NCBI RefSeq assembly: GCF_010499245.1
Contig: NZ_JAAGOW010000002.1
Coordinates: 310,001-374,000 of the forward strand
DNA length: 64,000 nucleotides
Reading direction: 5' to 3'
From: Variovorax sp. WS11
GTDB lineage: Bacteria > Pseudomonadota > Gammaproteobacteria > Burkholderiales > Burkholderiaceae_C
Shown: positions 8,264-19,260 of the stretch, piece after piece
How the letters are laid out: every line of letters begins with the position of its first letter
Position numbering within the stretch: position 1 is the first letter of the stretch
Program-made: the position numbers and the translations under genes
Notes under the pieces: generated by a model
The model's database searches: none
Told to the model about the DNA's origin: nothing
The model's input: the letters and a program-made list of their open reading frames with translations, nothing else

Positions 8264-10690
8264 TCAGGCCGCGGCCGACTGCACGGCCGTCACGGCGCGC
8301 AGGATGGATTCGCTGGTGGCCGGCGCGGTCAGCGGCGGGTCCACGCGATGCTCGCCCACCGCCGACACCGCGTCGCGGATTGCGAAGAAGACCGAGAAGG
8401 GCAGCAAGAGCGGCGGCTCGCCGACCGCCTTGCTGCGGTGGATCGAGTCCTCGAAGTTCTGGCCCTCGAACAGGCGCACGTTGAAGACCGGCGGGCAGTC
8501 GTTGGCCGTCGGGATCTTGTAGGTGCTGGGCGCGTGGGTGGTGAGCAGGCCGGTCTTCGGATGCCACACCAGCTCCTCGGTGGTGAGCCAGCCCATGCCC
8601 TGGATGAAGGCGCCCTCGACCTGGCCGATGTCCACGGCCGGGTTCAGCGACTTGCCGGCGTCGTGCAGGATGTCGGCGCGCAGCAGCTTCCACTCGCCGG
8701 TCAGCGTGTCGACGATCACCTCGCTCACGGCGGCGCCGTAGGCGTAGTAGAAGAAGGGGCGGCCATGCATCTTGTCCTTGTCCCACGAGAGCCCCGGCGT
8801 GGCGTAGAAGCCGTCGGACCAGAGCTGCACGCGGTCGAGGTAGGCCTCGCCGACGACGGTGCTGAAGGACAGCGTGCGGCCGGCGACCTCGACCTGGTCG
8901 TTGGCGAAGCGCACCTCTTCGGCCTTGCCGCCGTGGCGCGCGGCAGCGCAGGCGGCCAGCCGCTCGCGGATCTGGCGTGCCGCGTCCTGCGCGGCCTTGC
9001 CGTTGAGGTCGGCGCCGGTCGATGCGGCGGTGGCCGAGGTGTTGGCCACCTTCTGCGTGTCGGTCGCCGTGACGCGCACGGTCTCGAAGCTCACGCCCAG
9101 CTCGTGCGCCACCACCTGCGCCACCTTGGTGTTGAGGCCCTGCCCCATCTCGGTCCCGCCGTGGTTCACCAGGATCGAGCCGTCGGTGTAGACGTGGACC
9201 AGCGCGCCGGCCTGGTTGAAGTGCTTGACGTTGAAGGAAATGCCGAACTTCAGCGGTGCCAGCGCGATGCCGCGCTTGAGCACCGGGCTCGCCGTGTTGA
9301 AGGCCGCGATCTCCTCGCGCCGCGCGCGGTAGGCGCTGGTGCCCTCCAGCTCGGAGACCAGCTCATGGATGATGTTGTCGGACACGACCTGGCCGTAGGG
9401 CGTGACGTTGCTCTCGCCCTTGCCGTAGAAGTTGACGCGCCGCACGTCCAGCGGATCGCGCCTCAGTTCGCGCGCCACGCTGTCGAGGATGTTCTCGATC
9501 GCGATTGCGCCTTGCGGGCCGCCAAAGCCGCGGAAGGCGGTGTTGCTCTGCGTGTTGGTGCGGCCGGAGTAGCCGTGCATCGCCACGTCGGGCAGCCAGT
9601 AGGCGTTGTCGAAGTGGCACAGCGCCCGCGTCATCACCGGGCCCGACAGGTCGGCCGAGTGGCCGGCGCGCGAGACCATGCTGATCTCGGCGCCGAGGAT
9701 GCGGCCCTCGTCGTCGAAGCCCACCTCGTACTCGTACCAGAAGCAGTGGCGCCGGCCGGTGATGAGGAAGTCGTCGTCACGGTCCAGCCGCAGCTTGACC
9801 GGGCGCTTCAGCTTGTTGGCCGCCACCGCCGCCACGCAGGCGAAGAGCCCCGACTGCGACTCCTTGCCGCCGAAGCCGCCGCCCATGCGCCGGCATTCGA
9901 CCTGCACCTCGTTAGCGTGCAGGTGGAGCGCGTGCGCGACCAGGTGCTGCATCTCGCTCGGGTGCTGGGTCGAGCAGTGTACGTGCATCGCACCGCCCTC
10001 CTTCGGGATCGCGTAGCTGATCTGGCCCTCGAGGTAGAACTGCTCCTGGCCGCCGACGTCGAGCGTGGCCTTGAGCCGGTGCGGCGCCTTGGCGATGGCG
10101 GCCTGCGCGCCGCCCTCATGGGTGCTGCGCACCAGGTGCATCGGCGGCAGCACGTACTGGCCCTTCTCGTGCGCCTGCTGCGGCGTGATCACCGGCGGCT
10201 CGGCCTCGATGTCCAGCGCGTCCTTGGCACCGGCGGCGGCGCGGCGCGCGGCGTCGCGCGTCTCGGCGATCACCGCGAACACGGGCTGGCCCAGGTAGCG
10301 GATGTCGCCGCTGCAGAGGATCGGGTCGTCGTGAACGATGGAGCCGCAGTCGTTGCTGCCCGGGATGTCGGCCGCGGTGAGCACCGCCACCACGCCGGGC
10401 ATGGCGCAGATCGCCTCCAGGTTCATGTTCTTGAGCCGGCCGTTCGCCACCGGCGACAGGCCCAGCGCGCAGTGCAGCGTGCCCGCCAGTTCGGGGATGT
10501 CGTCGATGTAGGTGGCCTCGCCGGCCACGTGCAGGTGCGCCGATTCGTGCGGGCGGCTGATGCCGACGCGCGCGCCGCCGTCGTGCGCCTTGGCCTCGGC
10601 GCGCGCGTCGATGCGCGCGGCAGTGTTCTTCAGGTAGTCGGCGAAGGCTTCGGCCGATTGCAGCAGTGCGGGGTCGAGGGGCTTGTTCAT
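8264..10690 (-). CDS. xdhB: Xanthine dehydrogenase, molybdenum-binding subunit B
   Basis: 808 residues from ATG at 10690 (MNKPLDPALLQSAEAF), 2 bases after the xdhA stop. It has the aldehyde oxidase/xanthine dehydrogenase a/b hammerhead domain (about residues 45-150) followed by the molybdopterin-binding domain. Motifs visible: RMGGGFGGKES, AFRGFGGPQG, GGTEMGQGLNTK and the C-terminal KAVGEPPLLLP containing the catalytic glutamate. The enzyme hydroxylates hypoxanthine and xanthine to urate, handing electrons through the FeS/FAD subunit to NAD. Length and motif order match the bacterial XdhB class. The usual maturation gene xdhC is not next to it in this window. Confidence 0.95.
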   Translation of the reverse strand: MNKPLDPALLQSAEAFADYLKNTAARIDARAEAKAHDGGARVGISRPHESAHLHVAGEATYIDDIPELAGTLHCALGLSPVANGRLKNMNLEAICAMPGVVAVLTAADIPGSNDCGSIVHDDPILCSGDIRYLGQPVFAVIAETRDAARRAAAGAKDALDIEAEPPVITPQQAHEKGQYVLPPMHLVRSTHEGGAQAAIAKAPHRLKATLDVGGQEQFYLEGQISYAIPKEGGAMHVHCSTQHPSEMQHLVAHALHLHANEVQVECRRMGGGFGGKESQSGLFACVAAVAANKLKRPVKLRLDRDDDFLITGRRHCFWYEYEVGFDDEGRILGAEISMVSRAGHSADLSGPVMTRALCHFDNAYWLPDVAMHGYSGRTNTQSNTAFRGFGGPQGAIAIENILDSVARELRRDPLDVRRVNFYGKGESNVTPYGQVVSDNIIHELVSELEGTSAYRARREEIAAFNTASPVLKRGIALAPLKFGISFNVKHFNQAGALVHVYTDGSILVNHGGTEMGQGLNTKVAQVVAHELGVSFETVRVTATDTQKVANTSATAASTGADLNGKAAQDAARQIRERLAACAAARHGGKAEEVRFANDQVEVAGRTLSFSTVVGEAYLDRVQLWSDGFYATPGLSWDKDKMHGRPFFYYAYGAAVSEVIVDTLTGEWKLLRADILHDAGKSLNPAVDIGQVEGAFIQGMGWLTTEELVWHPKTGLLTTHAPSTYKIPTANDCPPVFNVRLFEGQNFEDSIHRSKAVGEPPLLLPFSVFFAIRDAVSAVGEHRVDPPLTAPATSESILRAVTAVQSAAA

Positions 10691-10692
10691 GT

Positions 10693-12291
<1,599 letters not shown>

Positions 12292-12480
12292 GCTCGTGGG
12301 GCGGTCTTCGTTGCGTTCAAGAATCGTGCCTTGCGAAGGTATTCCTTTGCGAGGCGCCAGGCATACGGACGTGCCCATACGGCCTATGTGGGGCTTGCTA
12401 TATAACGCCCGGGAAAACCCTTGATTCGGGCTGTTTCGGCGCTACAAGCCGCACACTGGGCCCGCCCGATGGAATCCAGC

Positions 12481-13170
12481 ATGAGCCTCCACACGCAACA
12501 AATCAACTTCCAGGTCGGCAGCCATGGCACCGTCTCGGGACTGGTGCAGTCGCCGGCCACCCCGGTTGCCTGCTATGTCTTCGCCCACGGCGCGGGCGCG
12601 GGCATGGGGCATTCGTTCATGAGCGCGGTGTCGGCAGGGCTGGCGGAGCGCGACATCGCCACGCTGCGCTTCCAGTTCCCGTCGATGGAGCAGGGCAAGA
12701 AGCGGCCCGATCCGCCGCCCGTGGCCCATGCCGCCGTGCGCGCGGCGGTGGCGCAGGCGGTCGAACGCTTCGGGCCGCTGCCGCTCTTCGCGGGCGGCAA
12801 GTCCTTCGGTGGGCGGATGACTTCGCAGGCGCAGGCGCTCGATCCGCTGCCGGGGGTGAAGGGCCTGGTCTTCATCGGCTTTCCGCTGCATCCGGCGGGA
12901 ACGCCCTCGACCGGGCGCGCCGACCACCTTGCCGATGTGCAAGTGCCGATGCTCTTCGTGCAGGGCACGCGCGACGAGCTGGCGGACCTGGCCAGCATCC
13001 GGGGCGTGGTCTCGAAGCTGGGGGCGTCGGCAGCGCTGATGGAGATCGCCGAGGCCGACCACGCCTTCCATGTGCTGCGCCGGTCCGGGCGCAGCGACGA
13101 GGAGGTGTTGACGCAGCTGCTGGATGGCATGGCGGACTGGATGCGGGCCCTGCTGCGCGCGGCGGCCTGA
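12481..13170 (+). CDS. Alpha/beta hydrolase of the dienelactone-hydrolase-like / KANL3-Tex30 type
   Basis: 229 residues from ATG at 12481 (MSLHTQQINFQVGSHG); an in-frame ATG at 12421 would add 20 residues unlike the family. Features: oxyanion region YVFAHGAGAGMGHSF, nucleophile elbow GGKSFGGRM near residue 105, acid in VQGTRDEL and His in AEADHAFHV, giving a Ser-Asp-His triad. Members are small cytoplasmic hydrolases whose substrates are mostly unknown. Single gene read divergently from xdhA and convergent with the DUF1537 gene, so no pathway assignment is possible from context. Confidence 0.85.
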   Translation: MSLHTQQINFQVGSHGTVSGLVQSPATPVACYVFAHGAGAGMGHSFMSAVSAGLAERDIATLRFQFPSMEQGKKRPDPPPVAHAAVRAAVAQAVERFGPLPLFAGGKSFGGRMTSQAQALDPLPGVKGLVFIGFPLHPAGTPSTGRADHLADVQVPMLFVQGTRDELADLASIRGVVSKLGASAALMEIAEADHAFHVLRRSGRSDEEVLTQLLDGMADWMRALLRAAA

Positions 13171-13179
13171 GCGCAGGCC

Positions 13180-14468
13180 TCAGGCCGCGCCGTGGACCAG
13201 GCGCTCGAACACGTCCTCGCCGCCCATCTGCCCGCCCTTGAGCATGAGCTCCATGCCGTCCAGCGCCGGCGCATCGCTGTGCAGCCGGCACAAGGCAGTT
13301 CCCGGCCCCAGCGCAGCCAGGTAGGACAGGCCCCAGGCATCCAGCGCCTGGACCGCATGGCTGGACGTGTCACCGCCTGCGACGCCGATGCGCGCGAGCG
13401 GCACCAGAGCCAGCACCTGGGCCAGCAGCGCCCCCACCCGCCCGTGCGAGCGCCCGCGCTTCCACGGCGTCGTCGGCAGCGTCCGGGCGCCGCGTGCAGG
13501 CAAGGACATGGGAGTCCCGACGAGAGCAGGTCGGCGATCCGTCGCGCGACGGCGGCGCAGCCGGCGCCATCTACCAGCTGCAGCGGCTCGAGCCACACGA
13601 TCTCGTAGGAGCGCGCGGCACGCATTTGGCCCTCCGTCACCGGCGACAGGCTGCCCGCCAGCACGAGCACCGGACCGCGCGCCGGGGCCACGGCTGCCGG
13701 TGCCTGCGGACGCATGGCGAGTTGGGTAGCGACGGCCTGCACGACGCTGCTCGGCCCCACGGCCAGCAGGGACCTCTCGCAGGCGCGTGGCCAGAGCGCG
13801 GCACCGAGGGCTTCGAGCTGGCTGTCGTCCGCGAGATCGAACAGCACGGCGTCCGGGCGTTCGTCGACCAGCGCCTGAAGCGCATCGTGCGTCCCACCCG
13901 GCGTGCCGTAGGCGGTGTACGGCAGGGACCGTACCTCGGCCAGGCCCTGCAGTGCCAGATGCCGTCGCAGGTCGGACTCGTGCATGGGTGTCACCGGATG
14001 CCGGCTCATGGTCGGATGGCGGTCGATGCGGTGCACCTCGCTGCCCGCGCCCGCGGACGCGAAGAGATGGCCGAACAGGCAATAGCGGCCGAGCGCGGGC
14101 TGGCCGCCGACGATGGCGGCCCAGGGCTGCGCCACGGCGCGGCGAAGCAGGCGCGCGGCCGCCCCGATGCTGCCGACTTCCGGTGCGCTGTCGAAGGTCG
14201 AGCAGGTCTTGTAGTGCAGCACGCGTGCGCCCAGCGTCTCGAACAGTTCGCCGACGGGTCGCAGTTCGGCGCGCATCTCGTCGGGGTTCATCGCGCGCGC
14301 CGCCCCGGCGATGCCGACGCAGTCCAACAGCCCCGCCCTTGCCAGGCGTGCCGCATCGGGCTGCTTCAGGAACAGCAGGGCGCGCAGGCCTGCGCGCGTG
14401 GCGGTGGCCAGCGTATCGGTGGCGCCCGTGAAGTCGTCGGCGTAGTAGAGGATGGCCGGCGCCGCCAC
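13180..14468 (-). pseudogene. DUF1537 four-carbon-acid-sugar kinase (OtnK/OiaK-like), frameshifted
   Basis: Begins GTG at 14468, two bases after the RuBisCO-like stop. The N-terminal domain reads YYADDFTGATD, then YKTCSTFDSAPEVGSIG and HPVTPMHESDL. The frame then breaks near 13510-13520 and again near 13431-13443. The C-terminal part resumes as RIGVAGGDTSSHAVQ and ends LMLKGGQMGGEDVFERL, the conserved nucleotide-binding end of the family. Removing one base at each site gives an unbroken 428-residue protein of normal length. Both sites lie beside short C/G runs, so sequencing error is possible. Known family roles: ATP-dependent phosphorylation of tetronates or 3-oxo-isoapionate. The CSTFDS motif, rather than the DSTLRG-like version, separates it from typical OtnK proteins. 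Confidence 0.82.
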
Positions 14469-14470
14469 GC

Positions 14471-15739
14471 TCAGGCCCGCCCGAAGAAGGACAAGGCCCG
14501 CGCGAGCTCCGGCGCCTCGCGCGCATGCGCCTCCAGCGTCATGCCCGCACGCGCCGCAGCCCAGGCCTGGCGGATGCTGGCCACGCCGGCGGCAGGGCCG
14601 TCCGGATGCGCCAGGATGCCGCCGCCGGCCATGAAGAGCAGGTCGTCGCTGCCCACCGCGGCCCAGGTCGCGGGCACGGTGCCGGCCCACTGGCCGGAAG
14701 AGAAGGCCGGCATCACGCGGTCGTCCACGCCCTCGGCCAGCGGCGCGAGGCAGTCGCGTGCGGACGCCACGACCTCCTCGTCGGCCTGCGCGAACTTGCC
14801 TTGCAGGCCATGCACGTGCATGTGGTCCACGCCGGCCAGCCGCCACAGGGTTTGGTAGGCCTGGAAAGAAATGCCCAGCAGCGGATGGCGCGACAGCGCG
14901 CCGAAGCCGTTGCGGTGGCCGTGCAGCGCGAGCGGCGTGTGGCGACGCAGCGTCTGCACGGCCGAGAAGCCGCACCAGTTGAGGCTGGCCATCACGCAGC
15001 TGCCGCCCTCGCGCTCCACCAGGTCGGCATGGCGGCGCATGGCATCGGCCTCGTCGCTGATGTTGAAGGCGACCATGACCTGCCGGCCGGTGCGCTCGCG
15101 GTGCGCGCGCACCACCGCCATCACCGCCAGCACGCGCTGCGCCAGCGGCGCATGCGCGGGATCGGCCGAGACCTCGTCGTCCTTGATGAAGTCGACGCCG
15201 GCCTCGCAGAGCCGGCCGACCAGCGCGGCGGTGTCCTCGGCCGACAACCCGACGTTGGGCTTGATGATGGTTCCCACCAGCGCGCCGCGCGCCACCCCGG
15301 TCGCCAGGCGCGTACCCTCGATGCCGGCGCGCGGCAGCTCGAAACGGCGCCGGTAGCTCGCCGGGAGTTGCAGCGACTCGAGGCGCAGCCCGGTCACTTC
15401 GCCGAGGTCGTACAGGTTGCCTGCGACCGTCGCCGCCAGCGTCGGCAGGTTGGCGCCGATGTTGTCGACAGGGAAGGAGATCTCGATCTGCGCGCGGCGC
15501 CAGGGCCCGCCTTTCCCCTTCCGCTCGAGCGAGGCATTGGGCAGCGAGGGGGTCTGCGCGGGCGCCAGCTCGGCGATCGATTCGACGCGCGCCCGCGCCC
15601 GCTCGCGCAGCGCATCGGTCTCGCCCTCCACCCGCACGAAGGTCCCGCTCGATTGCTCGCCGGCCATCACCTCGGCCACGGCAGCGGGATCGAGCGGCGT
15701 CTCGACGAGGTAGCGCGCGCGCAGGCGGTCGGGCGGCAT
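14471..15739 (-). CDS. RuBisCO-like protein (form IV large-subunit homologue)
   Basis: 422 residues from ATG at 15739; GTG at 15751, forming a GTGA overlap with the VOC gene, is an alternative. RuBisCO landmarks in order: GTIIKPNVGLS near residue 160, FIKDDEVSADP near 187 with the lysine that is carbamylated in true RuBisCO, HGHRNGFG, DHMHVHGLQGKF, and the phosphate-binding FMAGGGILAHP near the C-terminus. So catalytic Lys, Asp, Glu and His residues are mostly kept, but spacing and sequence are not those of a CO2-fixing enzyme. Paired with a DUF1537 kinase and a TRAP importer, it resembles the kinase/RLP pairs of apionate catabolism (OiaK with OiaX or OiaT). A decarboxylase or transcarboxylase acting on a phosphorylated 3-oxo sugar acid is the best inference. 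Confidence 0.88.
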   Translation of the reverse strand: MPPDRLRARYLVETPLDPAAVAEVMAGEQSSGTFVRVEGETDALRERARARVESIAELAPAQTPSLPNASLERKGKGGPWRRAQIEISFPVDNIGANLPTLAATVAGNLYDLGEVTGLRLESLQLPASYRRRFELPRAGIEGTRLATGVARGALVGTIIKPNVGLSAEDTAALVGRLCEAGVDFIKDDEVSADPAHAPLAQRVLAVMAVVRAHRERTGRQVMVAFNISDEADAMRRHADLVEREGGSCVMASLNWCGFSAVQTLRRHTPLALHGHRNGFGALSRHPLLGISFQAYQTLWRLAGVDHMHVHGLQGKFAQADEEVVASARDCLAPLAEGVDDRVMPAFSSGQWAGTVPATWAAVGSDDLLFMAGGGILAHPDGPAAGVASIRQAWAAARAGMTLEAHAREAPELARALSFFGRA

Positions 15740-15747
15740 GGCTGCGC

Positions 15748-16287
15748 TCACAACCGGCTCAGGTCGGGGAAGGCGCGCACCGGGTCGCGGCCGTCCCAGC
15801 CGCGCGCGGCGTCGCGGATCAGATCGAACATCCGGCCCTTGGGCCCGGCGACCTCCGACAGCTCGATCACCGTGCCCGGGTGGTACTCGGTGTCGAAGTA
15901 GACGAAGCGTCCGCGCACGCCGACCTCGCCGCTCATCACCGGCTTGAAGCCCTGGCCCTGCAGGCGCTCCAGGTCGGCGTCGTAGTCCTCGGTCCAGTAG
16001 GCCACGTGCTGCAGGCCGGTGCGGCCGGCTTGCAGGAAGTCGCGGTACATCGAGGGTACGTCGTTGCGCGTCTGGATCAGTTCCACCTGCACGAAGCCGG
16101 AGTTGGCGAGCGCCACGGAGTTGTGCGGCGCATGGGCCTCGCCGCGGTAGCGGTAGTTCTCGATGGGCACGCGCGGGTTGTAGAACCACGGGCCCACGCC
16201 CAGCGTGCGGCTCCAGTAGTCCATGGCGGCCTCGATGTCGGGCACGACGTAGCCCAGCTGGCGGATCTCGCCGAGGAATCGACTCAT
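15748..16287 (-). CDS. VOC-superfamily protein (glyoxalase / methylmalonyl-CoA-epimerase-like)
   Basis: 179 residues from ATG at 16287 (MSRFLGEIRQLGYVVPD). Two beta-alpha-beta-beta-beta VOC modules: QLGYVVPDIEAAMDYW at the N-terminus, and TGLQHVAYWTEDYDADL near residue 90, with His and Glu positions typical of metal ligands (QHVAYW, GTVIELSE). Family members are isomerases, epimerases, lyases or dioxygenases on metal-bound substrates. It lies between the TRAP permease and the RuBisCO-like gene in one operon and overlaps the latter if that uses its GTG start. It probably acts on the same imported acid; the reaction cannot be told from sequence. Confidence 0.85.
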   Translation of the reverse strand: MSRFLGEIRQLGYVVPDIEAAMDYWSRTLGVGPWFYNPRVPIENYRYRGEAHAPHNSVALANSGFVQVELIQTRNDVPSMYRDFLQAGRTGLQHVAYWTEDYDADLERLQGQGFKPVMSGEVGVRGRFVYFDTEYHPGTVIELSEVAGPKGRMFDLIRDAARGWDGRDPVRAFPDLSRL

Positions 16288-16310
16288 TGCAGAAAGCTCC
16301 GTAGGAAATG

Positions 16311-18197
16311 TCAGGTCTTGAGGAAGCCGGTCGAGATCCAGGGGATCGCGACCACCAGCACAAGGCCGGCGAGGAGCGCCAGCATGTAGCCCCCGATGTG
16401 GCGCAGCCCCTCGTCCGGGTTGACCTTGCTCACCGCGCAGGCGCCGTAGTAGCCCACGCCGAAGGGCGGCGCGAACAGGCCGATGCCCATGGCGAAGATG
16501 ACCACCATCGCGTAGTGCACCTCGTGCACGCCGACAGCCCGGGCGATGGGAAAGAGCAGCGGCCCGAAAAGCACGATCGCAGGGATGCCCTCCAGCACGC
16601 TGCCCAGCACGATGAAGGCGAGGACCGACACCGCGAGGAAGCCCCAAGCCCCGCCCGGGATGCCCGCCATCCATCGCGCCAGGTCCTGCGAGAAGCCGGA
16701 CTGCGTGAGGCCCCAGGCCATCGCGGTGGCGCAGCCGACGATGAAGATGATGGCGCCCGACAGCGAGGCCGTCTCCACCAGCATCGGGCGCAGCCGCCCC
16801 CAGTCGAACTGCCGATACACCAGCAGCCCGACCAGCGCCGAGTAGACGATGCCGATGGTCGAGACCTCGGTCGCTGTGGCCACGCCCTCCACCACCGCGG
16901 CCCGGATCACGAAGGGCAGCAGCACCGCCGGCAGCGCGATGGCGAACAGCCGGGCGATCTGCCGCTTGGTCTGCACCTCGACGCCGCTCAGGTCCTCGTG
17001 CCGGTAGCGCCACCACACGACCGCGCACAGCGCGATGCCCAGCACCACCGCCGGCAGCAGACCGCCGGCGAAGAGCGCCGCGATGGAAATGCCCGTGACC
17101 GAGCCGATGGTGATCAGCACGATCGAGGGCGGGATGGTCTCGGTCTGCGCGCCGGTGGCCGACAGCAGCGCCACCAGGTCGCCGGGCTTGGCGCCGCGCT
17201 TCTTCATCTCGGGGAAGAGCACGGGAGCGATCGCAGCCATGTCGGCGATCTTGGAACCCGAGATGCCGGACACCAGGTACATCGCGCCGATCAGCACGTA
17301 CGAGAGCCCACCCCGCACATGGCCCAGCAGGCTGGCGAGGAAGCGGATCATCGCGCGCGCCATGCCGGTCATCTCGATCAGCGCGCCGAGGAAGATGAAG
17401 AGCGGCACCGCGAGCAAGATCAGGTGCGACATGCCCTCGTCCAGCCGCCCCACCATCACCAGCATCGGCGTGCGCGTGGTGAGCGCCAGGTAGCCGAAGG
17501 TGGCGAGCGCGAAAGAGAAGGCGATGGGCACGCCGGCGAACACGGTGGCCGCCACTACCCCCACGAAGAAGATGACGAGATTGAGCTTGCCGAGCGGCGC
17601 CAGCAGCGGCCCGGCCAGCCAGAAGACGCCGGCCAGGGCGGCCACGCCCAGCGTGGCGACGGCGATCTGGCCCCAGCTGCAGCTGCGCAGCAGGCGCAGC
17701 AGCACCATCGCGATCATCAGCCCGACGCCGGTGGGGATGGCCGCCGCGCGCCAGGCGTTGCTGATCTCCAGGGCCGGCGTGACGATGAAGGCTTCCTCCT
17801 GCGCGTATTCGAGCGCCGGCCAGGCCACCAGCAGCAGGAAGGCCAGCGAGGCCGCGAGCGCCAGCGCATCGAGCAGCGCGCGGGTGGACGGCGAGACGCG
17901 CTGCACCAGCGCCGTCATGCGCATGTGCTCGCCACGCCGGAGCGCGACGGCCGCGCCCAGCATCGACAGCCAGAGGAAGAGGATGGAGGCCAGCTCGTCG
18001 GACCACACCAGCGGCGCATGGAACAGGTAGCGGGCGGTGACGCCCGCGAACAGCACGCAGATCTCGGCGGCCACCAACAGCGCCGCCGCACTCTCGATCG
18101 CCAGGCCCAGCCAGCGGTCGGCGCGCTGCGCGAAGCCGCCGAGCGCCTGCGAGGGCGGGCCCAGGGGCGCCGAGTCCAAAGCCGTCAGTCCACTCAT
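16311..18197 (-). CDS. TRAP transporter, fused small (DctQ) and large (DctM) permease
   Basis: 628 residues from ATG at 18197 (MSGLTALDSAPLG). Residues to about 180 form the four-helix DctQ small subunit (LFHAPLVWSDELASILF). The remainder is the large DctM permease, with IFLGALIEMTGMARAMI, YLVSGISGSKIADMAAI and LFAPPFGVGYY. Fused QM subunits are a known TRAP variant. It works with the periplasmic binding protein encoded 2 bases upstream to import an organic acid using an ion gradient. The downstream VOC, RuBisCO-like and kinase genes suggest a sugar acid as cargo (inference). Confidence 0.93.
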   Translation of the reverse strand: MSGLTALDSAPLGPPSQALGGFAQRADRWLGLAIESAAALLVAAEICVLFAGVTARYLFHAPLVWSDELASILFLWLSMLGAAVALRRGEHMRMTALVQRVSPSTRALLDALALAASLAFLLLVAWPALEYAQEEAFIVTPALEISNAWRAAAIPTGVGLMIAMVLLRLLRSCSWGQIAVATLGVAALAGVFWLAGPLLAPLGKLNLVIFFVGVVAATVFAGVPIAFSFALATFGYLALTTRTPMLVMVGRLDEGMSHLILLAVPLFIFLGALIEMTGMARAMIRFLASLLGHVRGGLSYVLIGAMYLVSGISGSKIADMAAIAPVLFPEMKKRGAKPGDLVALLSATGAQTETIPPSIVLITIGSVTGISIAALFAGGLLPAVVLGIALCAVVWWRYRHEDLSGVEVQTKRQIARLFAIALPAVLLPFVIRAAVVEGVATATEVSTIGIVYSALVGLLVYRQFDWGRLRPMLVETASLSGAIIFIVGCATAMAWGLTQSGFSQDLARWMAGIPGGAWGFLAVSVLAFIVLGSVLEGIPAIVLFGPLLFPIARAVGVHEVHYAMVVIFAMGIGLFAPPFGVGYYGACAVSKVNPDEGLRHIGGYMLALLAGLVLVVAIPWISTGFLKT

Positions 18198-18199
18198 CG

Positions 18200-19219
18200 T
18201 CAGGCCAGCTTGCCGACGGTGCCTTCGAGCAGGGCCCAGGCCTCGGTGCCGAAGCGGCCCTTCCACTCGCCGTAGAAGCCCGAGTCGCGCAGCTTGGCGC
18301 GGAAGCTGTCGGAGCCGGGCCGGTTGATCGCGAGCCCCTTGGACTCGAGGTCGCCGACCACCGACTCGTTGAGCTTCTTGATGTCCTCGCGCTGCTGCAG
18401 GCCGGCCTCGTTGATGGCGCGCGCGACGATGGTCTTCAGGTCTTCCGGCAGCGCCTCCCAGGCGCGGCCGTTGGCAATGAACCAGTAGCCGTCCCAGATG
18501 TGGTTGGTGAGCGAGCAGAACTTCTGCACCTCGTAGAGCTTGGCCACCTGGATGATGGGCAGCGGGTTCTCCTGCGCATCGACGATCCTCGTCTGCAGGG
18601 CCGAGTACACCTCGCTGAACTGCAGGCTGGCCGGCGCCGCGCCCAGGCCCTTGAACATGGAGATGGACAGCGGGCTCACCGGCACGCGGATCTTCAGCCC
18701 GTCCATGTCCTTCGCCGAGGCCACGGAGGCCTTGCTGCTGGTGGTCTGGCGAAAGCCGTTGTCCCACATCTTCTCGAAGGCGTAGAGCCGCGACTTCGCG
18801 ATGGCGGCGCGCACGTGCGCGCCCAGCTTGCCGTCCATCGCGCCCCACACCTGCTGGTAGTCCGAGAACGCGAAGCCGACCGCGTTGATGGCCGCCACCG
18901 GCACCAGCGTTGCGATCACCAGCGCCGAGGGCGTGAAGAACTCGATGCCGCCCGAGCGCACCTGGGCCAGCATGTCGGTGTCGCCGCCGAGTTGGTTGTT
19001 GGGGAAGATCTTGATCTCGACGCGGCCCTTGCTTTCCTTCGCGATGCGGTCGGCCGCTTCTTGCGCGCGGATGTTGAGCGGATGAGTCAGCGGCAGGTTG
19101 TTGCCGTACTTGTAGGAGAACTCGGCGGCCCGCGCGATACGCGGCAGCGCACTCGCGATGCCGGCGGCAGGAAGGGCGGACAGGCTGCGCAGGACGCGGC
19201 GGCGGCTCATCGAATGCAT
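18200..19219 (-). CDS. TRAP transporter periplasmic substrate-binding protein (DctP family)
   Basis: 339 residues from ATG at 19219, chosen because GGAGA lies about 8 bases upstream; a second ATG at 19210 is also possible. The N-terminus carries a twin-arginine-type signal, MSRRRVLRSL, with a likely cut after ARA near residue 31. The DctP fold is evident in GNNLPLTHPLNIRAQEAAD, IKIFPNNQLGGD and LKIRVPVSPL, the last holding the conserved Arg that grips the substrate carboxylate. First gene of the operon running to 13180, divergent from the LacI-type regulator at 19335. Confidence 0.93.
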   Translation of the reverse strand: MHSMSRRRVLRSLSALPAAGIASALPRIARAAEFSYKYGNNLPLTHPLNIRAQEAADRIAKESKGRVEIKIFPNNQLGGDTDMLAQVRSGGIEFFTPSALVIATLVPVAAINAVGFAFSDYQQVWGAMDGKLGAHVRAAIAKSRLYAFEKMWDNGFRQTTSSKASVASAKDMDGLKIRVPVSPLSISMFKGLGAAPASLQFSEVYSALQTRIVDAQENPLPIIQVAKLYEVQKFCSLTNHIWDGYWFIANGRAWEALPEDLKTIVARAINEAGLQQREDIKKLNESVVGDLESKGLAINRPGSDSFRAKLRDSGFYGEWKGRFGTEAWALLEGTVGKLA

Positions 19220-19250
19220 GTGTGTCTCCGGTTTCTGTTCTGATGCGATT

Positions 19251-19260
19251 TGATGCATCA
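19251..19260. promoter_or_regulatory. Perfect 10-bp palindrome TGATGCATCA, candidate LacI-family operator
   Basis: It lies in the 115-base gap between the divergent TRAP operon and the LacI-type regulator gene. A central CG or GC step with symmetric arms is usual for LacI-family operators. A partial half-site (TGATGCGA) sits just to the left at 19241-19248. No binding data; position and symmetry only. Confidence 0.4.
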
